Positions 9,986-20,357 of a stretch of 64,000 bases of DNA are shown one piece after another. The position numbers were made by a program, and so were the translations under genes. The notes under the pieces are model-generated. The model did no database searches. It worked only from the letters and a program-made list of their open reading frames with translations, and was not told where the DNA came from. Source of the stretch: DASXMX01 sp036794395 (GTDB lineage Bacteria > Planctomycetota > Phycisphaerae > Tepidisphaerales > Tepidisphaeraceae); NCBI GenBank assembly GCA_036794395.1, contig DAIRGS010000001.1, positions 4,156 to 68,155 of the forward strand, given 5' to 3'. Within the stretch, counting starts at the first letter, position 1. Every line of letters starts with the position of its first letter.

Positions 9986-10096
9986 ACACGGGGGTCCGCG
10001 CCCTACGACATGCAGGGAGAGGTCGCCGGAGGGTGCCCCTGCCCATGCGAAACGAAACCTCGACGAATGTGCTTTGCGAAAACCTTGTGGTTTTCA

Positions 10097-13000
10097 TCAG
10101 CATGCCCCTCCTGCTGCCGCAGCGTCTGTTGCTCGGCCGAGCACTTCTTCGCGGGATTCGCTGGAAAGAAAGTTGTAGCGATTGATCGCCGGATCGAAGC
10201 GGCAGACGCTTCGGTAATCGCAATGCACGCAGGGGGAGTTGTCGTTCAGGCGGTACGGGCTAATTTCGATTCGCCCGGACAACATTCCCGTCGCGATCTC
10301 GGTCAGTTTTTTGGCGGCGAGATTGAGCACGTCGCGAAAGTCATTCGATTCGGCGGCGTCGGAGGTTCCGGCGCGGCCGAGCGATCCATCCTTCTTGATA
10401 AAGACCTGCACGACTTGCGACGTGCCGGTTGTGAGATCTCTATCGAGCATGGGGAGAACGCGGAGATCGAACAGGCCGCGGGGCTTGAGCTTGAGGTGCC
10501 AGGCGGGATCGGTGGGGCCGACGCACTCGTCGGGGTGATCGACGTCTTCGATTTTGCGGATGAGCTGATGATAGAAAGCGCCGGCAGCTTCGAGTGATCG
10601 GCCGGATAGCTTTTGGCCATTGGCTTCGAGAACGAGGAGGTGAGAGAGCAGTTGCAGGGTCAGGCCGTGTTTGACCATCCCGACGGGGAGTTTGGTCGCG
10701 CTCAGCCGATAGTCGATGGCGGCGACGACGCCGGTGGATTCGGCACGATCGACGCGGTCGATCTTTCCGCGCAGCAGCACATCGCCCGAGGGCGTGGATA
10801 CTTTCAGCGCGGGAAGGTTTCCATCGGAGCCGAAGGTGATGCCGACGTGGGTTGGTCGGAAAGAGCCGCGTTTGAGCAGCTCGCGCTGGGCAAGGGCAAT
10901 TCTCCGGGAGACTTTCCGCGTGCGCTCCAGGAGGTAGCGATTGCGGGCGCTGCCGAGCATGATTTCCTCGCGCAGTTTAGCGCCGACGCGCGTGACGAAC
11001 TCGTCGATCACTTGCTCCAGCCGGGCAGTGCGATCGCCTTCGGATCGGCGGCGCATGACGTCCTTCAATGAGCCTTCGAGCAGATCGTGGTAGAGGCGGC
11101 CAAGATCCTGGCTGGTCACTTCTTGCCGGGAACGAACTCGCAGACCCAAGCCGAACCGGGCGAAATGCTGATAGGGGCAGGCAGCGAACGTTTCGAGCTG
11201 TCTCACGCCAATCTCGATCGATGGCTGAAAGAGTCGTTGGCTCACTTCACTGGAGAGCTGCGCTTCGTTCGAGTAACTAAGGGCGCGCCAGGCGCGGTAG
11301 CGAGTGCGATTGATCGGATCATCGCCGGAGCCACGCGTGGCGAGCCATTGATATAGATGCAGGCAGGAAGAATTTACGTCGGCGGTTGGGTCAGGACTTG
11401 ATCTGACCCATCGGGCCAGGGCGGTGACCAGCTGGCGCGGGGTCGCGATGTCGGCGGCGGAGCGGTCGGGCGATTGCGCGAGTTTGGTTTGCGGGACGGA
11501 TGGGAACATCGCGGCGATCCTGAGCCAGAATGAAGAGGGCTCGGAGGATCGACCTTGATCGTCGGCGGTGGATCGGGTGATGAAAAGCCGCTCCGAAGCG
11601 CGGGTCATGGCGATGTAAGCGAGAAGGCGCTCGTCGAGCAGCCGTTCGCTCATCGCGGGGTCGAGCTCGATCCGGCGGGCACGAAGGCTTTTGCGATCGC
11701 GATCGTTGAGAACCGAACGATCGGATGCCGATCGGGGGAATTCGCCTTCGTTCAGACCTAAAACGAAGACGGCGCGGACCGATCCGGTTCGAGTGCGGTC
11801 GACTTGGCCGACCAACACCTGATCGACGGTTTGGGGCGTAATGGCAAGGTCGAACGAATCCAAACCAGCTTCCAGGACGTCGTAAAATTCGCCGGGCGTC
11901 ATCTGCTCATCGCCCAGCAACTCGACCAATTCATCGAAAAGCTCGACGACATTGCGCCAGACTTGCTCGTGCTCTGCTGCCTGCTCGAGCGCTTCGGATT
12001 GCCTCGCGGCGTCGACCCACAGCCCGATGGTTTTGGAAGCGCCGAAGCGATCGAGCGCGTCGAAGATTTCTGTCGCAAAGGTTTTGACAGGCAGCGGCAC
12101 TTTCGAGTTCAGGATTTTCAGCAGGGGTGCGAGACGGTCAACCAGATGCTTACGCAGCGCCTCGGCCTTCTGCGATTCTGACGGGAATGAGCCGGCGGAA
12201 TCTTCTTCGCCGGTTAGACGACGGGTTTGGTAATCCCAGGGCTTTTGTGTTTCCCAGCCTTCAGTCCCGCGGATGCGGTGGGAGAGAACGTAATTCTCAA
12301 GTCCGTCTGCATCGTATAAATCGATACCCGCCAGCCCGCTGCGCAGAAGCGACATCACAGCGTCATGAGACCAATCATCGCGAACGATTTGAAACACGCT
12401 ATGAATGAATTCGATCAGCGGATGATGGGTTGCCTTGCGGCGACGATCGAGAAAACAGGGAATGGCGTGTTCGGCAAAGGCGGCCTGGATCAGCTCATCG
12501 TAATCGGCGAGGCTGCGAACCATCACGCCTATCTCGCGAAGACGCATACCCGCCATGAGCAGTTCACGAATCTTTCGCGCGACGCTATCGACCTCGGCGG
12601 GTCGATCAGGGGCTTCGAGCATCTCGATGCCCCCGGATTCCTCACTGCGCGCAATTGGGTCGCGAAATGCCGACGATTCGAGTTGAGCCAACGAGGCAGA
12701 TTGAAATCGCAGGGTGCGATCCAGGCGAAGCGGCTCGGAGATTTCGACTCCGTCTTCGATCAGCGCCTGATGCAGCCGGCGATAAGCGGCTTCGGTTCGG
12801 CGAAAAAGACTCATCTCGTCGGGCATCAGTTGCGGATTGGCAACGACGGGACTGGCAGGGTCGATGAGTAAGGCGATGTCGAGATAAGCCCCGGCCTTGG
12901 CAGCGCCGATCAAAATCCGCCGTTCATAGTTAGTGAAATCGGCAAAGCCATCCACGAAGATCCGCGCATTTCGAAGGAACCGGCATTGGGCGAGCGAACT

Positions 13001-13579
13001 CTCAACCTGCATGAGCCGGCGGTGCTGATCGAGACGATCCTGGCCCAGGTAAGTCGTGTACTGGCGGTAAATCAGCGCAACATCACTAAGCTTGTCGAGC
13101 AGAGGGGCCAATTCCAGATCGGCGGCGTTGGTTTGAGCCAGCTCGTCGACCAGATGATCGAGATCGCCGGCCGATTTTTCGGAGCGCTCGAACTCGGCAA
13201 AAGCATCATCCAGTTCGGCCGCAAGACCGGGTTGCCTTGCGACGCCTGAGTAGAACTTGAGCTGGCGGGAATTCTGACGAAGGAGGTGGCCGATGATCAT
13301 TTGCCGGCCGAGCGCGGTCACTTCCGGAATGCTCGTCCCCCCGCAATCCTCAAATACATCACGACCGAATTGATCGAACGAAACCACCTGGGCCCGACAA
13401 AATGCGCCCAGGCCGCTGCGGCAGGTTAGATCGCGCTCGGCGTCAAAGGTGGCTTGTTTGGGCAGCAGCCAATAGATCGGTGGGCCGAGGGGCTGGTCGC
13501 GCATCGCCTCGACAATGGCGCGGAAACAGTGCTCCGTCTTTCCCGTTCCAGATCGACCGAGCACGAATCGGACGGCCAT
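10097..13579 (-). CDS. addB: helicase/nuclease subunit B with Fe-S nuclease domain
   Basis: The partner of AddA in double-strand-break processing. The 1160-residue protein starts at ATG 13579 (GGAG 7 bases upstream) directly on MAVRFVLGRSGTGKT, a Walker A motif. Near the C-terminus CPYQHF supplies the first cysteine and CVHCDYRSVC (C-x2-C-x5-C) the other three ligands of the AddB [4Fe-4S] cluster. The nuclease core reads LRGKIDRVD...AIDYRLS; the usual catalytic lysine of DYK is arginine here. The gene order addB-addA on one strand supports the assignment. Confidence 0.87.
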   Translation of the reverse strand: MAVRFVLGRSGTGKTEHCFRAIVEAMRDQPLGPPIYWLLPKQATFDAERDLTCRSGLGAFCRAQVVSFDQFGRDVFEDCGGTSIPEVTALGRQMIIGHLLRQNSRQLKFYSGVARQPGLAAELDDAFAEFERSEKSAGDLDHLVDELAQTNAADLELAPLLDKLSDVALIYRQYTTYLGQDRLDQHRRLMQVESSLAQCRFLRNARIFVDGFADFTNYERRILIGAAKAGAYLDIALLIDPASPVVANPQLMPDEMSLFRRTEAAYRRLHQALIEDGVEISEPLRLDRTLRFQSASLAQLESSAFRDPIARSEESGGIEMLEAPDRPAEVDSVARKIRELLMAGMRLREIGVMVRSLADYDELIQAAFAEHAIPCFLDRRRKATHHPLIEFIHSVFQIVRDDWSHDAVMSLLRSGLAGIDLYDADGLENYVLSHRIRGTEGWETQKPWDYQTRRLTGEEDSAGSFPSESQKAEALRKHLVDRLAPLLKILNSKVPLPVKTFATEIFDALDRFGASKTIGLWVDAARQSEALEQAAEHEQVWRNVVELFDELVELLGDEQMTPGEFYDVLEAGLDSFDLAITPQTVDQVLVGQVDRTRTGSVRAVFVLGLNEGEFPRSASDRSVLNDRDRKSLRARRIELDPAMSERLLDERLLAYIAMTRASERLFITRSTADDQGRSSEPSSFWLRIAAMFPSVPQTKLAQSPDRSAADIATPRQLVTALARWVRSSPDPTADVNSSCLHLYQWLATRGSGDDPINRTRYRAWRALSYSNEAQLSSEVSQRLFQPSIEIGVRQLETFAACPYQHFARFGLGLRVRSRQEVTSQDLGRLYHDLLEGSLKDVMRRRSEGDRTARLEQVIDEFVTRVGAKLREEIMLGSARNRYLLERTRKVSRRIALAQRELLKRGSFRPTHVGITFGSDGNLPALKVSTPSGDVLLRGKIDRVDRAESTGVVAAIDYRLSATKLPVGMVKHGLTLQLLSHLLVLEANGQKLSGRSLEAAGAFYHQLIRKIEDVDHPDECVGPTDPAWHLKLKPRGLFDLRVLPMLDRDLTTGTSQVVQVFIKKDGSLGRAGTSDAAESNDFRDVLNLAAKKLTEIATGMLSGRIEISPYRLNDNSPCVHCDYRSVCRFDPAINRYNFLSSESREEVLGRATDAAAAGGAC

Positions 13580-13746
13580 TTCCCCGCTCCATAAAAAACC
13601 ACACAATTCCCTAACTTGGGAAAGCATAGCGGTGTTCGGGGCGGGTGACAAATCGGGAGTATGAGCCCTGTAAATCGGCGGTGTTTCATAACCACGTTAA
13701 TGCTCCGCCGCCATACCCCGTAAAAAAGTTCGACGTGCCGATGTAG

Positions 13747-14817
13747 CTATTGCTGTACCTGAAATGCTGCAAAGTTCATTTGATCGCCCGCCGATTCTGC
13801 CTGATCGATTTCAGGGGGGTGAACGCGATAGTGGAGATACATGCAGCACAGGGTGAGCAATGCGCCGGCGATCAGCACTTGGATCAATGTTGCACCCAGG
13901 GAGGCGCGATCCAGAGCGGCAGTCGCGGCCGCGACTGCCGATGAAGTTCCCCGCGACGCCATCCATGATGCGATAACGACGACGCTGTTGTTGACCATGT
14001 GGGTGAACATCGCCGGGCGGATGCTACCGGATCGGCTTGCGACGTACCCGAGGTAAAGTCCCATGCAAAACGTAGCCGGGCTTTGAACTGGATCGAAGTG
14101 CGCCAGGCCAAACAGCATCGCCGCAATGGGGATGGCAACCCAGCGCCCCCACCGGGCGGCCAGACGGGTTTGCACGTACCCTCGAAAGAGAAATTCTTCA
14201 GCAATTCCGGGAGTGATTCCCACCACCACCAGCGCGGTCACCAATTGCACTGGCGTGAGTTGCGAAATCATTTGCTGTAACACGTCGAGCGTTCCCTCTT
14301 TGGGTTTTGGAAAGAATCGCGCGACGGTCTGAAACAGCACGCTGACCGAGAATATACCGATCGGCAACGTGAGGTATCCCATCCATGGTAACGTTGATGG
14401 GATCAGGCCAAGGCGGCGTCGAATCCCCAGTGGAGACAGCCATGCGGCCGCCAACGTCACAACCAGAAATCCAATCTGGCTGGCCATCAAGACCAGCAGC
14501 ATGAATGGCAACATCCGCGCGGGGTCGTTCGCGATATCGCTCACAGCATCTTGCCAGCTCTGGAATTGGGCGGAGCCGTTGGTGTGGGCAAGAAAAATGC
14601 CGTACAGAACAGTCACGAGATAGCTCACGGCCAGTGCGCCGACGAGCGCCAGAATGCACACGACAAACACCAGCCACACGGCGGGTTTTTTGGGATGAAC
14701 TTCGTAGATTCCAAAAGCGCCGGCTTGTGACGGGTGACCTCGTGGGAGCGGCGGCAACGGAAGTGCGGGAATTGATTGTGAGAGGGGAGGAAGCTGCGAA
14801 AAATCCGTGTGTTCCAA
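13747..14817 (-). CDS. CPBP family intramembrane metalloprotease
   Basis: A CAAX protease/bacteriocin-processing (Abi) family protein of 356 residues with a proline-rich cytoplasmic N-terminus and about eight membrane segments. The three active-site motifs are intact: EEFLFRG (EExxxR), FGLAHF (FxxxH) and HMVNNS (HxxxN). Bacterial members cleave membrane proteins or peptides in immunity, signalling or maturation, but the substrate cannot be inferred. It lies alone between addB and the kinase gene, on the same strand as both. Confidence 0.85.
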   Translation of the reverse strand: MEHTDFSQLPPLSQSIPALPLPPLPRGHPSQAGAFGIYEVHPKKPAVWLVFVVCILALVGALAVSYLVTVLYGIFLAHTNGSAQFQSWQDAVSDIANDPARMLPFMLLVLMASQIGFLVVTLAAAWLSPLGIRRRLGLIPSTLPWMGYLTLPIGIFSVSVLFQTVARFFPKPKEGTLDVLQQMISQLTPVQLVTALVVVGITPGIAEEFLFRGYVQTRLAARWGRWVAIPIAAMLFGLAHFDPVQSPATFCMGLYLGYVASRSGSIRPAMFTHMVNNSVVVIASWMASRGTSSAVAAATAALDRASLGATLIQVLIAGALLTLCCMYLHYRVHPPEIDQAESAGDQMNFAAFQVQQ

Positions 14818-14983
14818 GCCGGAGGAACGGTAGCATTGATTGTTGATGTGGACAAGCGGAGTGAGTGACGTTTTAAAGTCGGGCGTGACAAGTCGACCTG
14901 CCGAATCTACGTTTTAGTGGCATGGATTTCCAATTTGTCCAAGGTTTCCACTCGTCGGGAGCGATACGCTCGGAAACTGAAAT

Positions 14984-17900
14984 CTACCGCTCGGCCGCAG
15001 ATTGCGCGGCTTTGAGACCGTCGATACAGAGCGTGAGGTAGAAGCGTTCCTGGTCGTCACGCGATTCCTCCAGCGCCTGTGTGAATTCGCGCACGGCCTG
15101 CGCTCGACGGCCCGCGCGCCAGTTAATGCGCGCCATGAGGAGCGGCGAAATTTTTACGCCGCCTGTACGAGCGGTGGTCAGTTGTTCGATGGCCCAGTCA
15201 TTCCGCCCACGGAACGCGTACCACCGGCCTAATTCCGCGGCGGCTTCGGCATCGCGGGGGTCGTGGTGAAGCGCCTCCTGCGCCCGGGCGACCTGCGGCA
15301 GAAGTGTAAAATACTCGCGGCCCCGACCGAAGGACCACAGCTTGATCGTCAGGTCATCGTAGCTGGCGGATAGTGCTGTCAGGCCGTCGGCGGCAAGTGC
15401 AACGCTCAGGACGGCCCCCGTCTGGCCGCCGAAGGCGCGGAGGAGCGTGCCGGTTTGGGCGTCCCAGAGTTTGAGGGTGTGATCCTCGCCGCCTGAAAGC
15501 ACCGTGATGCCATCTGGCGCAAAGGCGACGCTGAGCACCGCACCGGCGTGAGCAGGGAATGAGCGAAGTTCCTTGCCCGCGGCGATGTCCCAGATTCGGA
15601 TGGTCTTATCGTCGCTTCCGGAGGCAAGAAGCCGGCCATCAGTCGAGATTGCGAGGCTGAGCACCCGGCCGGTATGCCCGGCCAAGGTCCGAACAACCTC
15701 ACCGGTTTTGATATCCCACAGACGAATCAGCTTATCTTCGCCGGCCGTGGCAAAGGTCCGCCCATCCGCTGGCGAAAACACCATTGAGGTAATCGCCCCA
15801 GTCGCTCCTTTGAAGGTGCGCAGTTCGCTGCCGGTGCGGGCATCCCATAGTTTGATGGTTTGATCGGCGCTGGCAGTGAGGACGGACCTTCCATCCGGGG
15901 CAAACGCGACACCCATTACCGCGTTGGTGTGGCCTGAAAGCGGCTGCTGCTCAAGCCCCGTGCGGAGATCCCACAACTCAGCGGATTGATCCGCCCCGCC
16001 CGAGACGGCAGTTTTTCCGTCAGGAGAAAACGCGACACTCAGCACCGCGCCCGTGTGGCCCTTGAGGCGGTGGAGTTCTAACCCTGTGGAGATGTCCCAG
16101 TGGATGACGGAGTTATCGTATCCGCCGGAGAGCGCCGTTCGCCCGTCAGGAGAGAACGCCAGCGCCGAACCAAACCCGTCGTGACCATGCAATGAACGGA
16201 TCTCAGAGTTAGGCCGAAGATCCCAAAGCTGGAGGGTGTGGTCGACGCTTCCCGAGAGCGCCACCGACCCATCGCCAACATACGCCGCGGCCAGCACGCG
16301 GCCCGTGTGGCCACGAAGTGATCGCAGCTCGACTCCCGTTTTTACGTCCCAAACCTTGAGCGTGTTATCATCGGCGGCGGAAAGCGCTTTGGAATCATCG
16401 GGCGAAAATGCGACGCTGTTCACCCCGCCGGTGTGGCCAACAAACTTCTGGACGACCGTGCTGGTCGCCAAGTCCCAAAGATTCATCGTGTGGTCATCGC
16501 TTCCGGCGAGGGCCTTGGTCCCATCGGAGGAGAACGCGATGCTGCTCACGCCCGCACTGTGCGATGGAAAAGAGCGAATCTCAGTGCCTTGATCCACGTT
16601 CCATAAAGTGAGCGTCGGTTCATGTAATTTGTCCACCCCGCTCCCTGACAGCGCCAGCTTGCCATCGGGAGAAAATGCAACGGTCACATCCTGTGCGTGC
16701 GTGCTAAACGTTCGCACCACCGCGCCGCTTTCGAGATTCCACAGTTTTAGCGTGCGATCATCACTCGCGGAGAGAACGCTTTTCCCGTCTGGCGAGAAGC
16801 ACACGTTTGAGACCGGACCAGCGTGGCCTTCGAGCTGCTTGAGCTTCCGTCCGGTTTGGACGTCCCAGAGACCGATCGTTTTATCGGCGCTGCCCGATAG
16901 AGCGGTCTTACCATCGGCGGAGATCGCCAGGCACAGTACGTGGCCATCATGACCCACAAAGCTCCGAATCTCCGTCCCGCTTTGCACATCCCATAGCCGG
17001 ACGACACGGTCTTCCCCGCCCGAAATCGCCAGGCGTCCATCCTTTGAAACTGCAACGCACCGTACCGCCCCCGTGCTGCCTGTCAGGGCAAGTAAAGGCG
17101 GCGGGGAGTATGCATAATGCGCCCACAATCCGAGTTCAGCGCCAAGCGTCGGTCGGCCGAGTCGGCCAAGAGAAGTGTATGCTTCTGCATACTTTCCGCC
17201 GGCATCCACCCACCGGCCGGCCAAATCGAGCGCATCGCCCTGGGCAAGCAGGCCATCGGCAACGGCAATCTGAGCGGCGTTACGCTGCTTCTCGGCCTCG
17301 CTCCGCTGTGCCAGGGCCTCGGCCGTCTTCTGACTGGCAACGGTATTGGCGTGTTGAACTTCCTGAACCTTTGCCGCCAGATCCGTGTTCGCCCGCCAGA
17401 ATTTGATGAATCCGATGCTCGAGGTGAGAAAACCCACAATCACCGTGAAGCCAACAATCGTCCCGGTGACAAACAGCCCGCGATTCCGGCGGGCAAATTT
17501 CGTCGCCCGATACCACCGGCCGGGCTGCCCGGCCGAAACAGGCTCATCGTACAGATACTTCTGCACATCGTCCGCCAGCGCACTTGCGGTCTCATATCGA
17601 CGGATGCGGTCCTTCTCCATCGCCTTGAGAACGATCCAATCCAGATCCCCGCGCAGCTCGCGCTGAAGCGTCCGAAAATCGCAACGCCTTCGCCGGGCCA
17701 GCTCGTGGGTATCCGGGATTCCGGGCTTGGGCGTGGGCGTCTTGTTAAGAATGCCGAGTTTCGTGCTGGGCTTCTGCGGCTCCTCCTCGCGAATCATCTT
17801 CGCCATGCCGTCAAGGCCGGCGCGGTGAAGCGTCTCAGTGTCGAACGGCAGTGCGCCCGTGAGCAGTTCGTAAAGAATGACCCCCAGCGAATACACATCG

Positions 17901-18610
17901 GTACGCGTATCCACATCGAGCCCACTGGTCTGAGCCTGCTCTGGGCTCATGTATTCCGGCGTGCCGATCAGCGCGCCGGTTTGCGTAAACAGCGTGTGCT
18001 GGGTGAGCTGCTGATTGGTGGCCTTGGCGATGCCAAAATCGATCACCTTGGGAACCGGCTTGCCATCGAACACGGTCACCAGGATGTTGGATGGTTTGAG
18101 ATCGCGGTGAATGATTCCCTTCTGGTGGGCATGCTGAATGGCGTGGCAGACGGGAATGAACAATTCGAGCCGTTCGCGCGTGGTGAGCTTGGTCTGATCG
18201 CAGTAATCGGTGAGGGGCACGCCCGGCACGTGCTCCATCGCGAAGTAAGGCCGGCCGGTGTCGGTCATGCCCGCTTCAAACACGCGGGCGACGTTCGGAT
18301 GGTTCATCAGCGCCAGCGCCTGACGTTCGGCGTCAAAGCGGGCGACAACCTCCTTGGTATCCATCCCCAGCTTGATGACCTTGAGCGCCACAATCCGCCG
18401 GATCGGCTCGCGCTGCTCGGCCTTATACACCTGGCCCATGCCGCCCTCACCCAGGCTTTCGAGAATGCGATAATGAGCGATAAACTCCGGAAGCTCCCTG
18501 GGGGAGCGGCTTTTGGCCGAACGCGGAACTTCAGCGGCCTTCGGGGCGGGTCCTGCCGGGCGCGTCGTCCCTGCGTTGAGGGTGTCTCCGGACTGGGGGC
18601 TCTCAGACAT
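14984..18610 (-). CDS. membrane Ser/Thr protein kinase with fourteen WD40 repeats
   Basis: A 1208-residue receptor-like kinase. A Hanks-type domain (about residues 45-315) has the glycine loop [10 protein letters not shown], catalytic [11 protein letters not shown] (VIDFGIAKA) and SPEQ. One membrane helix follows near residues 380-400, then a short coiled coil rich in Gln, Lys and Ala. From about residue 520 to 1095 I count 14 consecutive WD40 units ending in LWD or close variants, enough for two seven-bladed propellers. The last 100 residues look like TPR helices. The propellers would lie across the membrane from the kinase and probably bind a partner. Such kinases are expanded in planctomycetes. 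Confidence 0.9.
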   Translation of the reverse strand: MSESPQSGDTLNAGTTRPAGPAPKAAEVPRSAKSRSPRELPEFIAHYRILESLGEGGMGQVYKAEQREPIRRIVALKVIKLGMDTKEVVARFDAERQALALMNHPNVARVFEAGMTDTGRPYFAMEHVPGVPLTDYCDQTKLTTRERLELFIPVCHAIQHAHQKGIIHRDLKPSNILVTVFDGKPVPKVIDFGIAKATNQQLTQHTLFTQTGALIGTPEYMSPEQAQTSGLDVDTRTDVYSLGVILYELLTGALPFDTETLHRAGLDGMAKMIREEEPQKPSTKLGILNKTPTPKPGIPDTHELARRRRCDFRTLQRELRGDLDWIVLKAMEKDRIRRYETASALADDVQKYLYDEPVSAGQPGRWYRATKFARRNRGLFVTGTIVGFTVIVGFLTSSIGFIKFWRANTDLAAKVQEVQHANTVASQKTAEALAQRSEAEKQRNAAQIAVADGLLAQGDALDLAGRWVDAGGKYAEAYTSLGRLGRPTLGAELGLWAHYAYSPPPLLALTGSTGAVRCVAVSKDGRLAISGGEDRVVRLWDVQSGTEIRSFVGHDGHVLCLAISADGKTALSGSADKTIGLWDVQTGRKLKQLEGHAGPVSNVCFSPDGKSVLSASDDRTLKLWNLESGAVVRTFSTHAQDVTVAFSPDGKLALSGSGVDKLHEPTLTLWNVDQGTEIRSFPSHSAGVSSIAFSSDGTKALAGSDDHTMNLWDLATSTVVQKFVGHTGGVNSVAFSPDDSKALSAADDNTLKVWDVKTGVELRSLRGHTGRVLAAAYVGDGSVALSGSVDHTLQLWDLRPNSEIRSLHGHDGFGSALAFSPDGRTALSGGYDNSVIHWDISTGLELHRLKGHTGAVLSVAFSPDGKTAVSGGADQSAELWDLRTGLEQQPLSGHTNAVMGVAFAPDGRSVLTASADQTIKLWDARTGSELRTFKGATGAITSMVFSPADGRTFATAGEDKLIRLWDIKTGEVVRTLAGHTGRVLSLAISTDGRLLASGSDDKTIRIWDIAAGKELRSFPAHAGAVLSVAFAPDGITVLSGGEDHTLKLWDAQTGTLLRAFGGQTGAVLSVALAADGLTALSASYDDLTIKLWSFGRGREYFTLLPQVARAQEALHHDPRDAEAAAELGRWYAFRGRNDWAIEQLTTARTGGVKISPLLMARINWRAGRRAQAVREFTQALEESRDDQERFYLTLCIDGLKAAQSAAER

Positions 18611-18710
18611 TTCGGGGACCTTAACGTCTTAAAGGGGCGGGAAATTCCGCTGCAAAATAACTCTGTTGTATGAAGGTGTCCAGATTCAGTTACTTCCCGA
18701 TGCCACGAAA

Positions 18711-18863
18711 CCAGGGCGATCGCATATGCGCAGGGCGGGAGTGCGAGGCTCCCGCCGAGCCGTNNNNNNNNNNCCGAGCCGTGTTTTTCGATCGAGCCAA
18801 GGCTCGGCAGGAGCCTCGCACTCCCCTGTTTCTCGCCGGAGGGACCATATGCGATGGCCCTGG
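18711..18863. mobile_element. MITE-like element carrying an inverted REP pair, with 10-bp direct repeats
   Basis: Outer inverted ends CAGGGCGATCGCATATG (18712-18728) and CATATGCGATGGCCCTG (18846-18862) enclose an inner inverted pair, GGGAGTGCGAGGCTCC (from 18738) and its complement ending at 18825. The sequence GCCACGAAAC occurs immediately outside both ends (18702-18711 and 18863-18872), as expected for a target-site duplication; one base is shared at each edge depending on how the end is drawn. No coding capacity. The N-run at 18764-18773 lies in the inner loop. It sits between the divergent kinase and hflX genes. The internal repeat matches copies at 18913, 32577, 37122, 37757, 42006 and 52295. 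Confidence 0.75.
18764..18773. other. assembly gap (10 N) inside a repeat
   Basis: The ten unknown bases are flanked by the same nine bases, CCGAGCCGT, on each side (18755-18763 and 18774-18782). The simplest reading is that two contigs overlap by these nine bases and that the hairpin element, not missing DNA, broke the assembly. Confidence 0.7.
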
Positions 18864-18912
18864 CCACGAAACGTACTATTATGGAGAGTGCGGAGAGTGA
18901 CTGATTACCGGC

Positions 18913-18981
18913 GGGAGTGCGAGGCTCCTGCAAGGTAGACCACTTGTGAAACCATACGGCTCGGCGGGAGCCTCGCACTCG
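18913..18981. repeat. REP-type inverted pair upstream of hflX
   Basis: Left arm GGGAGTGCGAGGCTCCTG (18913-18930) and right arm GGCTCGGCGGGAGCCTCG (from 18958) form a 69-bp imperfect palindrome of the window's main repeat family. It ends 24 bp before the hflX start codon, so it would lie in the hflX leader or promoter region. Confidence 0.75.
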
Positions 18982-19004
18982 CGGAGGCACAGTCAGGGAG
19001 TCCA

Positions 19005-20357
19005 TTGTCTTCAGATCGAAAGCGAGCGGAGTTGTCGGTTCATCAGGAGCGGGCCGTTTTGGTGGGGGTGATCCTGCCGGGCTCGAACGCCGATCCGCGC
19101 GATCCACTGGGCGAGCTGGGCTCGCTGGCCAAAACCGCCGGGGCGCGGGTTGTCGGGCAGATCCTGCAGAATCGCAAGACGCGCGATGCCGGCACGTATG
19201 TGGGCAGCGGAAAGGTGATCGAGATCGCGCACCTGGCTCAAAAGGAAAAGGCGAATGTCGTCATCTTCGACAACGACTTGACGCCCGGCCAGATCGGAGC
19301 ATTGGAGCGCATCATCAATAAGGAGCTGGGCGTTCCTCGCGGCAAGGAAGGCGTTAAGGTCCTTGATCGATCCGAATTGATCCTCGATATCTTCGCCACC
19401 CGCGCCCAAACCCACGAAGCCAAGCTCCAGGTTGAGCTGGCCCAGATGCAATACACCTACCCCCGGCTGGCCCGCATGTGGGGCCACCTTGAACGCATCG
19501 CCGGTGGAGGCCAGGCCATGGGCATCGGCACCCGCGGCCCAGGTGAAACACAGCTCGAAACAGACCGCCGAATCGTCCGAAAAAGAATTTCAGATCTCAA
19601 ATCTGAAATTGAGATCATCCAAGCCCGCAAAAGCCGACTGGTGGAGCAGAGAAATCTCGATCATTTCACGGTGTGCGTCGTCGGTTACACTAATGCCGGC
19701 AAGAGCACGCTTTTCAACACCCTGACCGCTGCCGGCACCTACGCCGACAACAAACTCTTCGCCACGCTCGACACCAAGACGCGGGCCTGGCGGCTTGAAC
19801 GGGGCACGGAAGTTTTACTCTCCGACACCGTCGGCTTCGTGCGAGATCTGCCGCACAATCTGGTGGCAAGTTTCAAGGCAACGCTGGAAGAAGCAGTGCA
19901 TGCGGATCTCTTGCTGCATGTATTGGACGTGGGACACCCGCACGCACAACAGCAGTTCGACAGCGTGCATACCGTGCTGGAAGAAATCGACGCCAAGGGC
20001 AAGCCCGAAATCCTGCTGCTGAATAAGACCGACACCGAGGCCGGCGAAGACGCCTGGCCAACCTGGCGCACCCTGCACCCCGACGCAATTCCCATCAGCG
20101 CCAAGGCCGGCACGGGCTTGGATAAATTGGCCGAAGCGGTCTTCAATTACGTACGTGGGCAACAGGTGGATGTAACCCTGGAAGCGGACGTAGCCAATGG
20201 CCGGCTGCTCGCATTCATCGAATCCCACACCCGGATTCACGATCGCAGCTACACCGATGGCCGCGTGCAACTCAAGGCGATCATGGGCAAACGTACCCTC
20301 GCGGATTTATCGAGAAATGAGCAAGTTGAGGTGAAGAAGGTGGATGCAGCGAGATAG
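19005..20357 (+). CDS. hflX: GTPase HflX
   Basis: Ribosome-associated GTPase that splits stalled 50S and 70S particles under stress. The 450-residue protein has the N-terminal HflX domain (with GPGETQLETDRR at its end, about residues 174-186), a helical linker, then the G domain with G1 GYTNAGKST, G3 DTVGF and G4 NKTD, and a short C-terminal domain. The start is TTG, chosen because AGGGAG lies at a good distance and the family N-terminus (RAVLVGV) follows. A REP pair lies directly upstream. The 3' end overlaps by 51 bp the decayed PIN gene on the other strand. Confidence 0.9.
   Translation: MSSDRKRAELSVHQERAVLVGVILPGSNADPRDPLGELGSLAKTAGARVVGQILQNRKTRDAGTYVGSGKVIEIAHLAQKEKANVVIFDNDLTPGQIGALERIINKELGVPRGKEGVKVLDRSELILDIFATRAQTHEAKLQVELAQMQYTYPRLARMWGHLERIAGGGQAMGIGTRGPGETQLETDRRIVRKRISDLKSEIEIIQARKSRLVEQRNLDHFTVCVVGYTNAGKSTLFNTLTAAGTYADNKLFATLDTKTRAWRLERGTEVLLSDTVGFVRDLPHNLVASFKATLEEAVHADLLLHVLDVGHPHAQQQFDSVHTVLEEIDAKGKPEILLLNKTDTEAGEDAWPTWRTLHPDAIPISAKAGTGLDKLAEAVFNYVRGQQVDVTLEADVANGRLLAFIESHTRIHDRSYTDGRVQLKAIMGKRTLADLSRNEQVEVKKVDAAR

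Noticed and set aside
17117..18673. 518-residue ORF antisense to the kinase gene
   Set aside because: It is the complement of the kinase/WD40 frame. It has no domain, and no ribosome site, and the minus-strand frame has clear motifs.
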